This document shows positions 18,774 to 28,155 of a DNA stretch of 64,000 bases, piece by piece. The stretch covers positions 186,001 to 250,000 of the forward strand of contig NZ_CADIKI010000005.1 of NCBI RefSeq assembly GCF_902859935.1, written 5' to 3'. Made by a program: the position numbers and the translations under genes. The notes under the pieces were generated by a model. It saw only the letters and a list, made by a program, of their open reading frames with translations, made no database searches and was not told the origin of the DNA. Every line of letters begins with the position of its first letter. Position 1 is the stretch's first letter. The DNA comes from Paraburkholderia fynbosensis (GTDB taxonomy: Bacteria > Pseudomonadota > Gammaproteobacteria > Burkholderiales > Burkholderiaceae).

Positions 18774-19682
18774 TTAGCCTGCTGTGAGGAATCGGCTTAT
18801 TTCAGCAGCCAGTGCCACTGGCTCTTCCAACATCATCATATGGCTGCTTTCACGTACAGACAGCGAAAACTGGTTGGAATACTGCAAAGCGTCAGTTTGG
18901 TGCTGAACCCCAAGAAAGTATGCTTTAAGCATTTCTTTATGCCACTCGGGGAGTTGCGCCGGCAGGCTGAGCCGATTTGCGCGAAGGATCAACGTTGGCG
19001 CGTCAATTGAGCGGATCAGATCGAAGAAGCTATCATCATGGAGAAATGCTCCATACAAAGCGCGAATTCCCTGAATCGCCCGCATGTCCGTATGGAGCGA
19101 GTGACTTTGGTTGCCAAGTGGTTTCAGCGCTCGCCTAACAATCTCTGAACTATCGGCCGGCGAAAGGCCGTAGGCCTCGATTAAGTTTTCTTCGAGCTTA
19201 GCTACTGCCTTGTCGGTCAAGTTCGGCTGCGGCCGCACCCATTCAGCTCGCACTCTTTCTTGAGAGGCCGCCGCTTCTTCGGGAGAAAGGCCGACATACT
19301 CGGTGGCGAGTAGCGCAAACCCGTCCAAATCGATTACCTGGCTAACACCGCCATACCGCGACGCGTAAAGGAATGCCAAGACTCCTCCGAGCGAATGACC
19401 GGCGATAGAAATATTGGTGGTCGAATAGCTCTGAAGCACGGCCCTTATGTCTTTCAAAACAAGATCGACATTCCAATCTCCCGACCCGGATAGCCCGTGG
19501 CCGCGCAAGTCCAACGCAATGACATGTCGATTTGATGTCAACAAATGCGCCATTGGAAGCCAATCGGCGGCCGATCGCCCCGCTCCGTGCAGCAAAAGCA
19601 TGACAGGCCCGATTCCGCCATGATCCTGTACCGCGAGTCTTACAGGACCGGACTGTATAAACGCCTCAAGTTGTAGTGTCAT
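18774..19682 (-). CDS. Alpha/beta hydrolase
   Basis: 302 residues. It has the LLLHGAGRSAADW oxyanion loop, DLRGHGLS, the nucleophile elbow AGHSLGGVLAF and a late SSHMMMLEEP histidine. No signal peptide. An upstream GNAT on the same strand ends 33 bp before it, so the two may be cotranscribed. The closest general type is the epoxide hydrolase/haloperoxidase-like group. Substrate unknown. Confidence 0.85.
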   Translation of the reverse strand: MTLQLEAFIQSGPVRLAVQDHGGIGPVMLLLHGAGRSAADWLPMAHLLTSNRHVIALDLRGHGLSGSGDWNVDLVLKDIRAVLQSYSTTNISIAGHSLGGVLAFLYASRYGGVSQVIDLDGFALLATEYVGLSPEEAAASQERVRAEWVRPQPNLTDKAVAKLEENLIEAYGLSPADSSEIVRRALKPLGNQSHSLHTDMRAIQGIRALYGAFLHDDSFFDLIRSIDAPTLILRANRLSLPAQLPEWHKEMLKAYFLGVQHQTDALQYSNQFSLSVRESSHMMMLEEPVALAAEISRFLTAG

Positions 19683-19715
19683 CGCTCATTGTTGATATGC
19701 AACTACCGAGGCTCC

Positions 19716-20285
19716 TCAGTCGGCTAGCTCAATGCGATAACGAAGAGTTTCAGCGAATCCGTAGGCGGCCGTCTTTTTGAACCTTTCGATCAGGACACCG
19801 CCGCATGCTGCGATCACCCGCTGTGAGGCTATATTTTCGGGATCAACCGTTAGCTCAACGTAAGACAGGCCTTGTAGCCTCGCTTCGCCCAGCATCAAGT
19901 TGAGCGCCTGCCTGGCGTAGCCGTTGCCTCTCTTCCACGGCATGACCGAGAAGCCGATATGTCCAAGTACATACGGCGGCAACTCGGCAGTTCCAGCTTG
20001 CCAACGAAATCCGATTGCGCCGCTGACATCGCCGTCCCAAATCCATCGAACCATGCTTGGCAGGCGAGCGATGGTCGATCCGTCGGGCAAAGGAATCGGG
20101 CCGCCCGATGCGGTCGGATCATCCAGCCCATCGACGAATGCCTCCGCGTTCAATGCGATAGCGTGCAACTGTTCGCGGGCCGCGACCTCCTTGCGAACAT
20201 TGTCTGGTGACCATCCCGCCTCAAGGGCCGAAACGTAGCTAGGCAGCAATGCAATCGTAGGCCTCAAGAGTTCAATTTCGGTCAT
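19716..20285 (-). CDS. GNAT-family N-acetyltransferase
   Basis: 189 residues from the ATG at 20285. The acetyl-CoA loop is VMPWKRGNGYARQAL (R/Q-x-x-G-x-G/A form), followed by VELTVDPENIASQRVIAACGG, typical of the RimI/yhhY-like group. Upstream, GAIGFRWQAGTAELPPYVLGHIGFSV gives the core strands. Such proteins acetylate amines of small molecules or antibiotics, but the target is not deducible. It is the first gene of a two-gene leftward pair with the alpha/beta hydrolase. Confidence 0.85.
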   Translation of the reverse strand: MTEIELLRPTIALLPSYVSALEAGWSPDNVRKEVAAREQLHAIALNAEAFVDGLDDPTASGGPIPLPDGSTIARLPSMVRWIWDGDVSGAIGFRWQAGTAELPPYVLGHIGFSVMPWKRGNGYARQALNLMLGEARLQGLSYVELTVDPENIASQRVIAACGGVLIERFKKTAAYGFAETLRYRIELAD

Positions 20286-20860
20286 CGTCTTGTTCGTGTC
20301 AGGAAGAATGATTGGCAACAGTTTAAGCGGTGGCGTCGAGTGTCTCAAAGTGGCCCGATCAGTGCCTCATGCAAGCGGCATGCGCACGCCGAGGCCGCCC
20401 GATGCAGTCATCGGCAGTAGGCGGACCCGTTGGGACCATTCGAACATGAACTGCGGCCGTCTCCTTCCAGCCGGGGACCGGCCAGTTGTAGGTGGTCGGC
20501 CAAGGAAGCGGCCGGTCCTCGCACGACGACCGCCTGCCTGATGAAATGGTCGAGGGAGTTCACCGGACGGTTGTTGTCCTGGAGCTTGCAACGCCCGAAC
20601 GCCGAGGGTTGTGCGTCTGGTACAGGCTCATGAAATCGATACCTCAAGGCATATTTCCTTGCCTTCAGCTACCAAGTCGCGCAGTTCTTATATGATGTCT
20701 CCCATGGTTTGCAGGAACACCGTCGACGAGTCGGCATTTGCCCCGGACGTCGCGCTGGCCGCCGAGGCCAACCGCGCGGTCGGCCAGGTGCCAAGGCAGG
20801 TGCGACGACTCCGTTTGCGAAAATCGCTGACTATTCGGTCATGTTGAAGGAGCAAAACGC
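20286..20860. other. Intergenic region upstream of cydAB
   Basis: About 575 bp between the divergent GNAT gene and cydA. It must contain the cydAB promoter, and the AT-rich part at 20640-20710 is the likeliest place. No convincing FNR/ANR half-sites or genes were found. Confidence 0.4.
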
Positions 20861-22303
20861 ATGTTCGGCCTGACGGTGCTCGACCTCGCCCGTTTTCAGT
20901 TTGGCTTCACGATATCCTTTCACATTCTGTTCCCTGCCATTACGATCGGGATGGCCAGCTATCTGGCCGTCCTTGAAGCGTGCTGGCTGCGCACCCGCCA
21001 GAACGTCTATCGCGATCTCTATCACTTTTGGCTGAAAATCTTCGCTGTCAATTTCGGCATGGGCGTCGTGTCGGGCATCGTGATGGCCTACCAGTTCGGC
21101 ACTAACTGGTCTCGTTTCGCGCAGTTTGCCGGGGGCGTGACGGGGCCGTTGCTGACGTATGAAGTGCTCACCGCGTTCTTCCTCGAAGCGGGCTTTCTCG
21201 GCGTCATGCTGTTCGGATGGAACAAGGTTGGCCCCGCGCTCCACTTCCTGGCAACGCTGCTGGTCGCGATCGGTACGCTGATCTCGGCGACGTGGATACT
21301 CGCGTCCAATAGCTGGATGCAGACGCCACAGGGATACGAGATCGTGAACGGCCGCATCGTGCCGGTGCGCTGGCTCGAAGTCATCTTCAATCCTTCATTT
21401 CCGTATCGCCTCGTTCACATGAGTCTGGCGGCGTTTCTCGCGACCGCCCTGTTCGTGGCCGGGTCAGCGGCATGGCATCTGCTGCGTGGCAATGACAACG
21501 CGGCGATCCGCAAAATGCTGTCGATGGCGATGTGGATGGTGCTGGTGGTGGCGCCGGTCCAGGCGGTCGTCGGCGATGCGCACGGCCTGAACACGCTGGA
21601 GCATCAGCCCGCGAAGATCGCCGCGATGGAGGGGCATTGGGAGAATCATGGCAATGAGGCGGTGCCGCTGATTTTATTCGGCTGGCCTGACATGCAGCGC
21701 GAACAGACACGCTTCGCCGTCGAGATTCCTCACCTGGGCAGTTTGATTCTCACACACAGCTGGAACAGACAGTTCAAAGGCCTCAAGGACTTTGCTCCCG
21801 AGGACCGGCCCAATTCGACGATCATCTTCTGGACGTTCCGGGCCATGGTGGGACTGGGCATGCTGATGATCATGCTCGGTCTGTGGAGCTTGCTGCTGCG
21901 CCGTCGTGAGCGACTCCACCGAACTCGCCCGTTCCTGCGCGCGACCCTGCTGATGGGTCCGATGGGCCTGGTCGCGCTTCTTGCCGGCTGGCTGACAACG
22001 GAAATTGGCAGGCAGCCGTGGGTCGTCTACGGCCTGCAGCGCACTGCGGATGCGACCTCACCAACCGGCATGCCGCAACTGGCGCTATCGGCCACGTTAT
22101 TCGTAGTGTCGTACTTCTTCGTGTTCGGGGTTGGCATCGCCTACATCCTGCGCCTTGTGAGAAAGGGACCGTCGCAGTACATCGAAGAAGCGCCACCGTC
22201 AGGCGGCCCGGGGCAGGAGCGCACGCCGGCACGACCGCTGTCGGCTGTCGGCGACGAGTCGCCAAGAACCACGCTGCGTGAAAATTCTAGGAACTGGCGA
22301 TAA
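20861..22303 (+). CDS. cydA: Cytochrome bd-type quinol oxidase subunit I (cyanide-insensitive type)
   Basis: 480 residues, nine or so membrane helices. It oxidises quinol and reduces O2 to water at the inner membrane. The high-spin haem ligand is H21 in FTISFHILFP, a second haem histidine lies in YRLVHMSLAAF, and the GWNKVGP and GRQPW signatures are present. The Q loop (after NHGNEAVPLILFGWPDM) is short, as in CioA rather than E. coli CydA (522 aa). The TAA stop overlaps the ATG of the next gene (TAATG), so the subunits are translationally coupled. Confidence 0.95.
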   Translation: MFGLTVLDLARFQFGFTISFHILFPAITIGMASYLAVLEACWLRTRQNVYRDLYHFWLKIFAVNFGMGVVSGIVMAYQFGTNWSRFAQFAGGVTGPLLTYEVLTAFFLEAGFLGVMLFGWNKVGPALHFLATLLVAIGTLISATWILASNSWMQTPQGYEIVNGRIVPVRWLEVIFNPSFPYRLVHMSLAAFLATALFVAGSAAWHLLRGNDNAAIRKMLSMAMWMVLVVAPVQAVVGDAHGLNTLEHQPAKIAAMEGHWENHGNEAVPLILFGWPDMQREQTRFAVEIPHLGSLILTHSWNRQFKGLKDFAPEDRPNSTIIFWTFRAMVGLGMLMIMLGLWSLLLRRRERLHRTRPFLRATLLMGPMGLVALLAGWLTTEIGRQPWVVYGLQRTADATSPTGMPQLALSATLFVVSYFFVFGVGIAYILRLVRKGPSQYIEEAPPSGGPGQERTPARPLSAVGDESPRTTLRENSRNWR

Positions 22304-23310
22304 TGGCCATCGACATCTCGCTGATCTGGGCCGCCATCATTTTTTTTGGCGTGATGATGTACATCATCATGGACGGCTTCGATCTCGGCATCGGGCTGCT
22401 CTTTGCGTTCATCACGTCGCGCGCCGAACGCGACGTGATGATGAACACCGTCGCGCCGGTCTGGGACGGCAACGAAACATGGCTGGTGCTGGGCGGCGCA
22501 GGCATGTTAGCTGCATTCCCTATCGCGTATTCGATCCTGCTCAGTGCGCTGTACCTGCCGCTGATATTCATGCTGCTCGGGCTCATTTTCCGCGGGGTCG
22601 CTTTCGAATTTCGCTTCAAGGCGAACGACCGGGAGCGCCCCATCTGGGATGCCGCGTTCATCGGGGGCTCGCTTGTCGCGTCGTTCTTCCAGGGCGTATC
22701 GCTCGGCGCGTACATCGACGGCGTGCGTGTCAGCGGCTACGCGTTCGCCGGTGGCCCACTCGACTGGCTGCGGCCGTTTCCGGTGTTCTGCGGTATCGGC
22801 GTGGTTGCCGCGTACGCGCTGCTCGGCGCGACGTGGCTTGTCATGAAGACGGACGGCAAACTGCAGCAGGCTATGATCCATTTTTCGGGACGGCTCGTCT
22901 GGACGCTGCTCGCCGCGATCGTCGTCGTCAGCATCTGGACGCCGCTCTCGCAACCGCACGTCGCTCAGCGGTGGTTCACGCTGCCCAATCTGCTCTGGTT
23001 CTGCCCAGTGCCCCTACTCGTTGCCCTGTGCGTGTATGCGCTGCGAGGTTCGCTGCGACATGAACCTGACATGGGACCGTTTCTCTATGCACTGGCGTTG
23101 ATCTTCCTCGGCTACAGCGGTCTGGCGATCAGTATCTGGCCGAACATCGTGCCGCCGGGCATTTCGATCTGGGACGCAGCCGGGCCGTTGCAAAGTCAGC
23201 TGTTCACGCTGGTCGGCGCACTGTTCATCATTCCATTCATCCTTGTCTATACCACGTGGTCGTACTATGTGTTTCGCGGCAAGGTACGACCGGGCGAGCA
23301 CTATCATTGA
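22303..23310 (+). CDS. cydB: Cytochrome bd-type quinol oxidase subunit II
   Basis: 335 residues. The N-terminus has the family signature YIIMDGFDLGIGLL and WDGNETWLVLGG. The rest is a run of hydrophobic helices with FFQGVSLGAYIDG in the middle. It is the structural partner of CydA in the inner membrane. It starts inside the cydA stop, and its TGA overlaps the next ATG (TGATG), so three genes form one coupled unit. Confidence 0.95.
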   Translation: MAIDISLIWAAIIFFGVMMYIIMDGFDLGIGLLFAFITSRAERDVMMNTVAPVWDGNETWLVLGGAGMLAAFPIAYSILLSALYLPLIFMLLGLIFRGVAFEFRFKANDRERPIWDAAFIGGSLVASFFQGVSLGAYIDGVRVSGYAFAGGPLDWLRPFPVFCGIGVVAAYALLGATWLVMKTDGKLQQAMIHFSGRLVWTLLAAIVVVSIWTPLSQPHVAQRWFTLPNLLWFCPVPLLVALCVYALRGSLRHEPDMGPFLYALALIFLGYSGLAISIWPNIVPPGISIWDAAGPLQSQLFTLVGALFIIPFILVYTTWSYYVFRGKVRPGEHYH

Positions 23311-23453
23311 TGACAAGACAACACGGCGCATCGCGTGTCTGGGGCAAGCGCGTCGCGTGGCTGATCGCAATCTGGGCGGCGAGCGTCGCCGCGCTCGGTA
23401 TTGTTGCGAGCGTGCTGCACATCGCAATGCACGCGGCCGGACTGAGCCACTGA
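23310..23453 (+). CDS. Tiny membrane protein of bd oxidase operon (DUF2474-like, CydX analogue)
   Basis: 47 residues: a basic head (MTRQHGASRVWGKR) and one transmembrane helix (VAWLIAIWAASVAALGIVAS) ending HAAGLSH. It begins within the cydB stop codon. Small single-helix proteins of the DUF2474 type follow CIO genes in proteobacteria and are thought to play the role of CydX in stabilising the oxidase. Confidence 0.8.
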   Translation: MTRQHGASRVWGKRVAWLIAIWAASVAALGIVASVLHIAMHAAGLSH

Positions 23454-23973
23454 ATCGTTAGCACACCGCGCGACACCTGGCGTGCCGCGCGTGCCCGGTT
23501 TCAACTTCCTGGCTTACGATTGGTCCGCGCTAGCCAGGCATTACCGATCAAGCCAGCAATATCGCTGCTGATGACCCGCCATTCGACGGGCGCATGCCGA
23601 CCATAAGTCCAGGTAAGCGAGAATGTCCCGTCATGGCCGGACCCGGCCCGACGACGAATTTCCGTAGCCGAACCCAAAGCGGTGCTCCAATACGTCACGG
23701 TGACAATGCGGGTCTCGGAACCCCTGCGCAAAGTCGTCCCTTGTCTAGTCCTGCTGCGCAACGTACGACGATGCCCAGAAGTGCCCCCAGCACCACATCG
23801 CTTGTACGGGACATCGTGCCCACGCGCGTCGCGTTCGCCAGCGCGAGCATCAGGCTTTCGGCTTCCTCACAACACGCGCCCAAATAAACTTACAGTTCGC
23901 AACAAATCGCTTGTTTCCAACATCGTTTATACGTGTGCTAGCCTGCCGTGACTCTCGTTCCGGAGATCGCACA
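23454..23973. other. Region between cydAB and phosphoesterase; possible frameshifted small gene
   Basis: On the minus strand, MSRTSDVVLGALLGIVV (start near 23820) looks like a membrane anchor. A second frame ending at 23501 holds SFSL-like and WRVISSDIAGLIGNAWLA stretches that look protein-like. They could be two halves of one ~110-residue gene broken near 23760. No family was recognised. Confidence 0.25.
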
Positions 23974-25365
23974 ATGCCTGGCAAACGCAGCGCCCTTCCT
24001 TCAGCAAAGAGCCGCAAGGATAATGGGCGAGTTCTTGACGCGCCCGTATTCTCTCAACCGCAGCCAACGTCCGACCCGCGGACGTTCGTCGTCAGACACG
24101 CTTCGGATGTCGCCGCCTACAAGGTCATCGACGAGCTGAACCGCGAGCATAAGCTCAAGCCCTTGCCCTTCCCCGCGCCGCGTGGCGGCGTCGAACCGCG
24201 TCTCTCGCTCGCGGACGTGCTCGACAGGAATCAACAAGTGCTGGAACAGATTAACGCGAACGGTCAGATCGTCTTTCATTCGACGGGCGATTGCGGCAGC
24301 ACCAAAGCCCCGAAAACGCAGAACGAAGTCTCCGACAAGATGGTGAGCGATTTCGATGAAACCGATCCAGCCGAGGTGCCCCAATTCAATTTTCTTCTCG
24401 GCGATATCGTCTATAGCTTTGGTGAGTCGCAGTATTACTACGACCAGTTCTATGAACCATATCGCGACTATCACGCGCCGATACTCGCCGTGGCCGGCAA
24501 CCATGACGGAATGATTTCGCCGCTTCAGCATGAGAAGAGCCTTCAGGCGTATCTCCGCAATTTCTGCGCTGACTGCTTCAAGGTTTCGCTCGATGCCGGG
24601 CATCTGTCGCGCACCGCGCAGATCCAGCCAGGTGTCTTCTTCACGTTCGAAGCGCCCTTCGTCCGGATCATCGCGCTATACAGCAACACGCTGGAAGATC
24701 CAGGCGTCATTGCGAATGCCGACATCGGCAATAGCCAGCTCAAGTTCTTGAGAGCTGCGCTAACCCGCGTCAAGAAGGAACGTTATACGGGCGCCCTGCT
24801 CTTTGCTCATCACCATCCAGCGTATGTCGTACGCGGGAAACATGGATGGAGCATCGAGATGCAGCAGCAGATCGATGCCGTCTGCAAGGAAGTCGGCGTT
24901 TGGCCTCATGCGGATCTCGCAGGGCATGCGCACAACTACCAGCGGTTCACAAGGACACGACCGGACGGAACGCACATTCCGTATATCGTATGCGGCAACG
25001 GCGGTCACAACGTCCAGCTGCTGACAACGAACGGCCAGCCGCCGCTGCGCGCGCCGCAACTGATCCAGCGGGCATCCGGAGACACTGACGCAGTCGTGTT
25101 CGAAAACTACGATGATCAGAACTACGGCTATCTGCGTCTGGTGGCCAATAGCTCACAGTTGCGGATCGAGTACCATTCGGCCAGCGACGGCCCGCACACG
25201 AAGGCCCCCAACGATTCGGTGACCGTCGACCTGACCACGCGCCAGCTTTCTCATTACGTGGCACGCGACACAGGGATACCCGCACTTGCATCGCAAATAC
25301 GTGCTCACATGGTAAGCAGCCAGGTTGCGAAGGACGACGAAAAAACGCGCAAGAAAGCGAAATAA
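23974..25365 (+). CDS. Calcineurin-like metallophosphoesterase
   Basis: 463 residues from the ATG at 23974, preceded by GGAG at 8 bases. The five metal-site blocks of the superfamily can be followed: STGDCGS (GDx), FLLGDIVYSFGE (GD), AVAGNHDG (GNHD), LLFAHHHPAY, and AGHAHNYQR (GHxH). The first block has Cys-Gly where His is usual. The layout resembles purple-acid-phosphatase-like enzymes. There is no signal peptide; the N-terminus is basic and low in complexity, and the C-terminus ends DDEKTRKKAK. It stands alone. Substrate unknown. Confidence 0.88.
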   Translation: MPGKRSALPSAKSRKDNGRVLDAPVFSQPQPTSDPRTFVVRHASDVAAYKVIDELNREHKLKPLPFPAPRGGVEPRLSLADVLDRNQQVLEQINANGQIVFHSTGDCGSTKAPKTQNEVSDKMVSDFDETDPAEVPQFNFLLGDIVYSFGESQYYYDQFYEPYRDYHAPILAVAGNHDGMISPLQHEKSLQAYLRNFCADCFKVSLDAGHLSRTAQIQPGVFFTFEAPFVRIIALYSNTLEDPGVIANADIGNSQLKFLRAALTRVKKERYTGALLFAHHHPAYVVRGKHGWSIEMQQQIDAVCKEVGVWPHADLAGHAHNYQRFTRTRPDGTHIPYIVCGNGGHNVQLLTTNGQPPLRAPQLIQRASGDTDAVVFENYDDQNYGYLRLVANSSQLRIEYHSASDGPHTKAPNDSVTVDLTTRQLSHYVARDTGIPALASQIRAHMVSSQVAKDDEKTRKKAK

Positions 25366-25584
25366 ACTTTTCCGCAGCATCGGGGCACATCAGGGCGGTG
25401 GGCGAAGATGCGCGAACAGCGTTGCGAGCCGCGAACGACGGTCTTCATTTTTCTGGAGTACCTGGCGCGTCGGCCGGTCAGGCATGTCGTTCACCGCCAC
25501 GCACGAGGGCCAAGGACGCGACGGTGAATGCGCCCGACTTCGCAACTCCGAAGCGCGTCTGTTTGGGTGCGAGACAAAAGCGCA
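25366..25584. other. Short gene-free stretch before an IS30 scar
   Basis: No protein-like frame and no clear terminator were seen between the phosphoesterase and the IS30 fragment. Confidence 0.4.
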
Positions 25585-25790
25585 AGTGGAAGCAGCGGCT
25601 CGAACGAAAACACGAATGGATTGCTGAGGCAGTACTTCCCGAAAGGGACCGATCTCTCCGTCTACTCACAGGCCCGGCTTAATGCAGTAGCAAGGCGGCT
25701 CAATGAACGCCCCCGGAAAACACTAAACTTCGACACACCAGCTGAGCGATTTCATCAAACTGTTGCATCGACCGGTTGAATCCGCAGGGT
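25585..25790 (+). mobile_element. IS30-family element remnant, transposase C-terminus and right end
   Basis: The frame gives [39 protein letters not shown] and [12 protein letters not shown], then TGA and the end sequence GACCGGTTGAATCCGCAGG. It is the same C-terminal stub as at 10.9 kb in the other orientation, with the rest of the element missing. Confidence 0.87.
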
Positions 25791-25893
25791 CGAGCCGTCG
25801 CTCGATACTGCAGCTCGCGGACGTCAAATAGAGCGAAACCTGCTGCCAGCAGCCAGGTCTCCGTCTGGATTCCGCACACCGGCACGCGAAGAC

Positions 25894-26421
25894 CTAACTC
25901 TTTGCGACGGGTGCAGGAGGTACGGGCAGGATGATCTCAGAAGCAACCTTCCAGTCCTTCCCGACCTTTATCCAGTTGATGATCATCAGAAACGGCTTGG
26001 GAGTTCCGTCCTGCCCTGCATAAGAGACCGTGATGTTCACCGGCGCGTAGGATTGCGCTACGTCCGCCGTCAAGCCGACGACCTTGAGCTTTGAGTAATC
26101 CGGTCGGAGGACGACCGGGCCGGAGGTGCCGATGTCGTGCAGCTTCCGATCGATTGCCTCGTTGCCCCAGAAGCCTGCCCAGTTCCCCTCGGAGGGAATT
26201 GCGCTTTTGGCGACGAGAAGGGCCGAGGGGGATTGCCAGAACATCTCGTGCAGAGCCTTGAAATCGTGCCGGTTGGCTAATTCCATGAGCTCGCCGAACT
26301 CTGATTTGATCGTGTTCAAGGCCTGAGCGTCCAGCGGCTCCTTGTAAGCGGCAGGAGCAGCCGCGAGAGATCCGGCGGAGACGGTCAAGGTGATGGCAGC
26401 GGCCAATAACGTCCTGTGCAT
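25894..26421 (-). CDS. Exported NTF2/SnoaL-like protein
   Basis: 175 residues from the ATG at 26421, which has AAAGGAG 8 bases upstream. A signal peptide (MHRTLLAAAITLTVSAGSLA) is followed by one SnoaL/NTF2-like domain. The pattern is LDAQALNTIKSEFGELMELANRHDFKALHEMF at the front and a strand-rich half with MIINWIKVGKDWKV. This is the typical fold of periplasmic polyketide-cyclase-like or ketosteroid-isomerase-like proteins with unknown ligand. It is the first of several leftward genes in this stretch, each with its own ribosome site. Confidence 0.8.
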   Translation of the reverse strand: MHRTLLAAAITLTVSAGSLAAAPAAYKEPLDAQALNTIKSEFGELMELANRHDFKALHEMFWQSPSALLVAKSAIPSEGNWAGFWGNEAIDRKLHDIGTSGPVVLRPDYSKLKVVGLTADVAQSYAPVNITVSYAGQDGTPKPFLMIINWIKVGKDWKVASEIILPVPPAPVAKS

Positions 26422-26472
26422 GGTCAGCACTCCTTTGGGGATTCCATAGCTTCGTTGTGGTGCGGAGCAATC

Positions 26473-26581
26473 CTACGCGGCCTTCCTGGCGGAGTTCGCC
26501 GCGCCCCAGAGCGAGCCCGGATTAGCGTGGTCGGGGTAGAGTTCGAGCATCGCGTCGTAGAGTTGGACGACCAACTCGAGA
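26473..26581 (-). pseudogene. Possible C-terminal fragment of an MBL-fold hydrolase
   Basis: The frame ends VQLYDAMLELYPDHANPGSLWGAANSARKAA. The YPDxxNPGxLW block resembles the C-terminus of one family of MBL-fold hydrolases. Nothing upstream in the frame continues the fold. Weak call. Confidence 0.35.
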
Positions 26582-26725
26582 CACAAGGCCCAGCATATTC
26601 GATCGGCTGATCGGAAATCTTTAAATTCCCTACGTCCGTTTTCTGGCGTGCGCTTAACTCCTCCCGCTGGGGATGCGGATTTCGCGTCATTGCGCTCGTA
26701 TGTGCGCGGCGTCGAGCCATGCCCG

Positions 26726-27181
26726 TCACCCATTCAACTCAAAGATGCTGTCAATCTCAACCGGGATGCCCATCGGCAACGAATGCACTCCCAGCGCACT
26801 TCGAGCCGGCAGATTCTCTTGCCCAAACAGCGTCAGCAACAGATCACTGGCGCCATTGGCCACTTGCGGATGCTGGGTGAACGACTGTGTTGTACGCACG
26901 TAAACTGTTAGCCGGCTGCATCGCCGGACGTTGTCGAGTCCGCAGGCCTGTTCGACACAGGCCAAGATCATGAGCATCGTTAGGCGCGCCGCGTCTTGAG
27001 CCTTTTCCAGAGAAATATCGCGGGCGACCATTCCGACGATTGGCTTGCCATCCTCGAAAGGGCCGAGCCCCGATACATACAGTTGATTCCCCGAAACGGA
27101 AACCGTTCGATAGGACCCAAGTGGGTTGATGGGCGATGGCAATTTTAGGCCCGCTTGCGCGAGGCGTTCGGATACGTTCAT
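26726..27181 (-). CDS. RidA/YjgF family protein
   Basis: 151 residues from the ATG at 27181. It has the RidA trimer fold: SYRTVSVSGNQLYVSGLGP at the front, DAARLTMLMILACVEQACG in the central helix, RLTVYVRTT, and ARSALGVHSLPMGIPVEIDS at the end. The ligand-binding arginine of the true enamine/imine deaminases is at the position of R in ARSALG. The glutamate ending (VEID) fits the family. The subtype is the longer YjgH/RutC-like group. It may deaminate a reactive enamine or act on a pathway intermediate. Confidence 0.85.
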   Translation of the reverse strand: MNVSERLAQAGLKLPSPINPLGSYRTVSVSGNQLYVSGLGPFEDGKPIVGMVARDISLEKAQDAARLTMLMILACVEQACGLDNVRRCSRLTVYVRTTQSFTQHPQVANGASDLLLTLFGQENLPARSALGVHSLPMGIPVEIDSIFELNG

Positions 27182-27358
27182 GTTCGGGCTCAACGTAACG
27201 TGAAGAGGAAATGGACTTGGCCTGGTGAAATTAGCGCGATGCAGTGAGCTCGACCGTCCGATACACCGAACGACGTTCGTCGGTTGAGGCTCGATACGCT
27301 CGCGGATGCTTGTCCTGCTTACGATGCATTGACGCAATCGATCAGTTCGGTCAACGCA

Positions 27359-27940
27359 TCACGTATCAAGAAGCGTGTGAGTCCCGTTGCTCGAGCCCTG
27401 ATATGTACGCACTACGGGAAAGTCAATCTCCGTGTTTGCAACGACATTGGCGTAGTTCGTCAAGACGCTCAGTGCGATGTGCACGACAATTTCGACGATC
27501 TGCGCATCCGTGTAGCCGGCCTCCTTGAGGACGCGCAGATCTTCGTCGGATACGCGGCCACGTTCGTGCGCGACCTTCGCGGCGAACTGCACGGCAGGGG
27601 CAGCCTTTGGTTCATTCGAGCCGCCATTTCGATTGGCGGACATTTCCGCATCGTCAAGCTTCGCCACGTTCTTTCCTAAATAGCTGTGCGCCGACATGCA
27701 ATAGTCGCAGCCGTTGATTTCGGCGACGGCGAGAGCAATACGTTCGCCGGTTTGTGCTGGAAGTGCGCCTTTTGCCAAGGCTCCGGCCAGACCGAGGTAC
27801 CCCTCTAGCGCCGCTGGGCTGTTGGCTATCAGACGAAACAGATTCGGTACAACACCCAGTTTCTTGTTGACGGCCTCCAGGAAGGGCTGAGAAGCAGCCG
27901 GTGCATCTGCGATCGTGGCGGGTATCTGAAGACGGGACAT
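27359..27940 (-). CDS. AhpD-like / carboxymuconolactone decarboxylase family protein
   Basis: 193 residues from the ATG at 27940. The family signature E-x6-CxxC-x3-H is present as EINGCDYCMSAH. It is framed by GERIALAVA and by KEAGYTDAQIVEIVVHIALSVLTNYANV. This is the peroxidase-related AhpD-like type rather than a decarboxylase. The two cysteines are the likely redox pair. Leftward orientation matches its neighbours. Confidence 0.87.
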   Translation of the reverse strand: MSRLQIPATIADAPAASQPFLEAVNKKLGVVPNLFRLIANSPAALEGYLGLAGALAKGALPAQTGERIALAVAEINGCDYCMSAHSYLGKNVAKLDDAEMSANRNGGSNEPKAAPAVQFAAKVAHERGRVSDEDLRVLKEAGYTDAQIVEIVVHIALSVLTNYANVVANTEIDFPVVRTYQGSSNGTHTLLDT

Positions 27941-28155
27941 ATCGGTTCTGCCTTTTGAAAACACGAGAAATTGTCGAGACAACGGACGTGTATGCTTCTA
28001 TTGGAAAGAGCATCCCGGCACAGACCATCGAAGAGCGGCCTGCAGGACGGTGCGCGGAAGCCCGGATATCGCATGCCCACAGCAACACACTCGAAGCCAA
28101 AGCGCGGGATGACGAAGCCTCCCGCCTTCGCTTCCCCGGACCGACCGTAAGCCGC

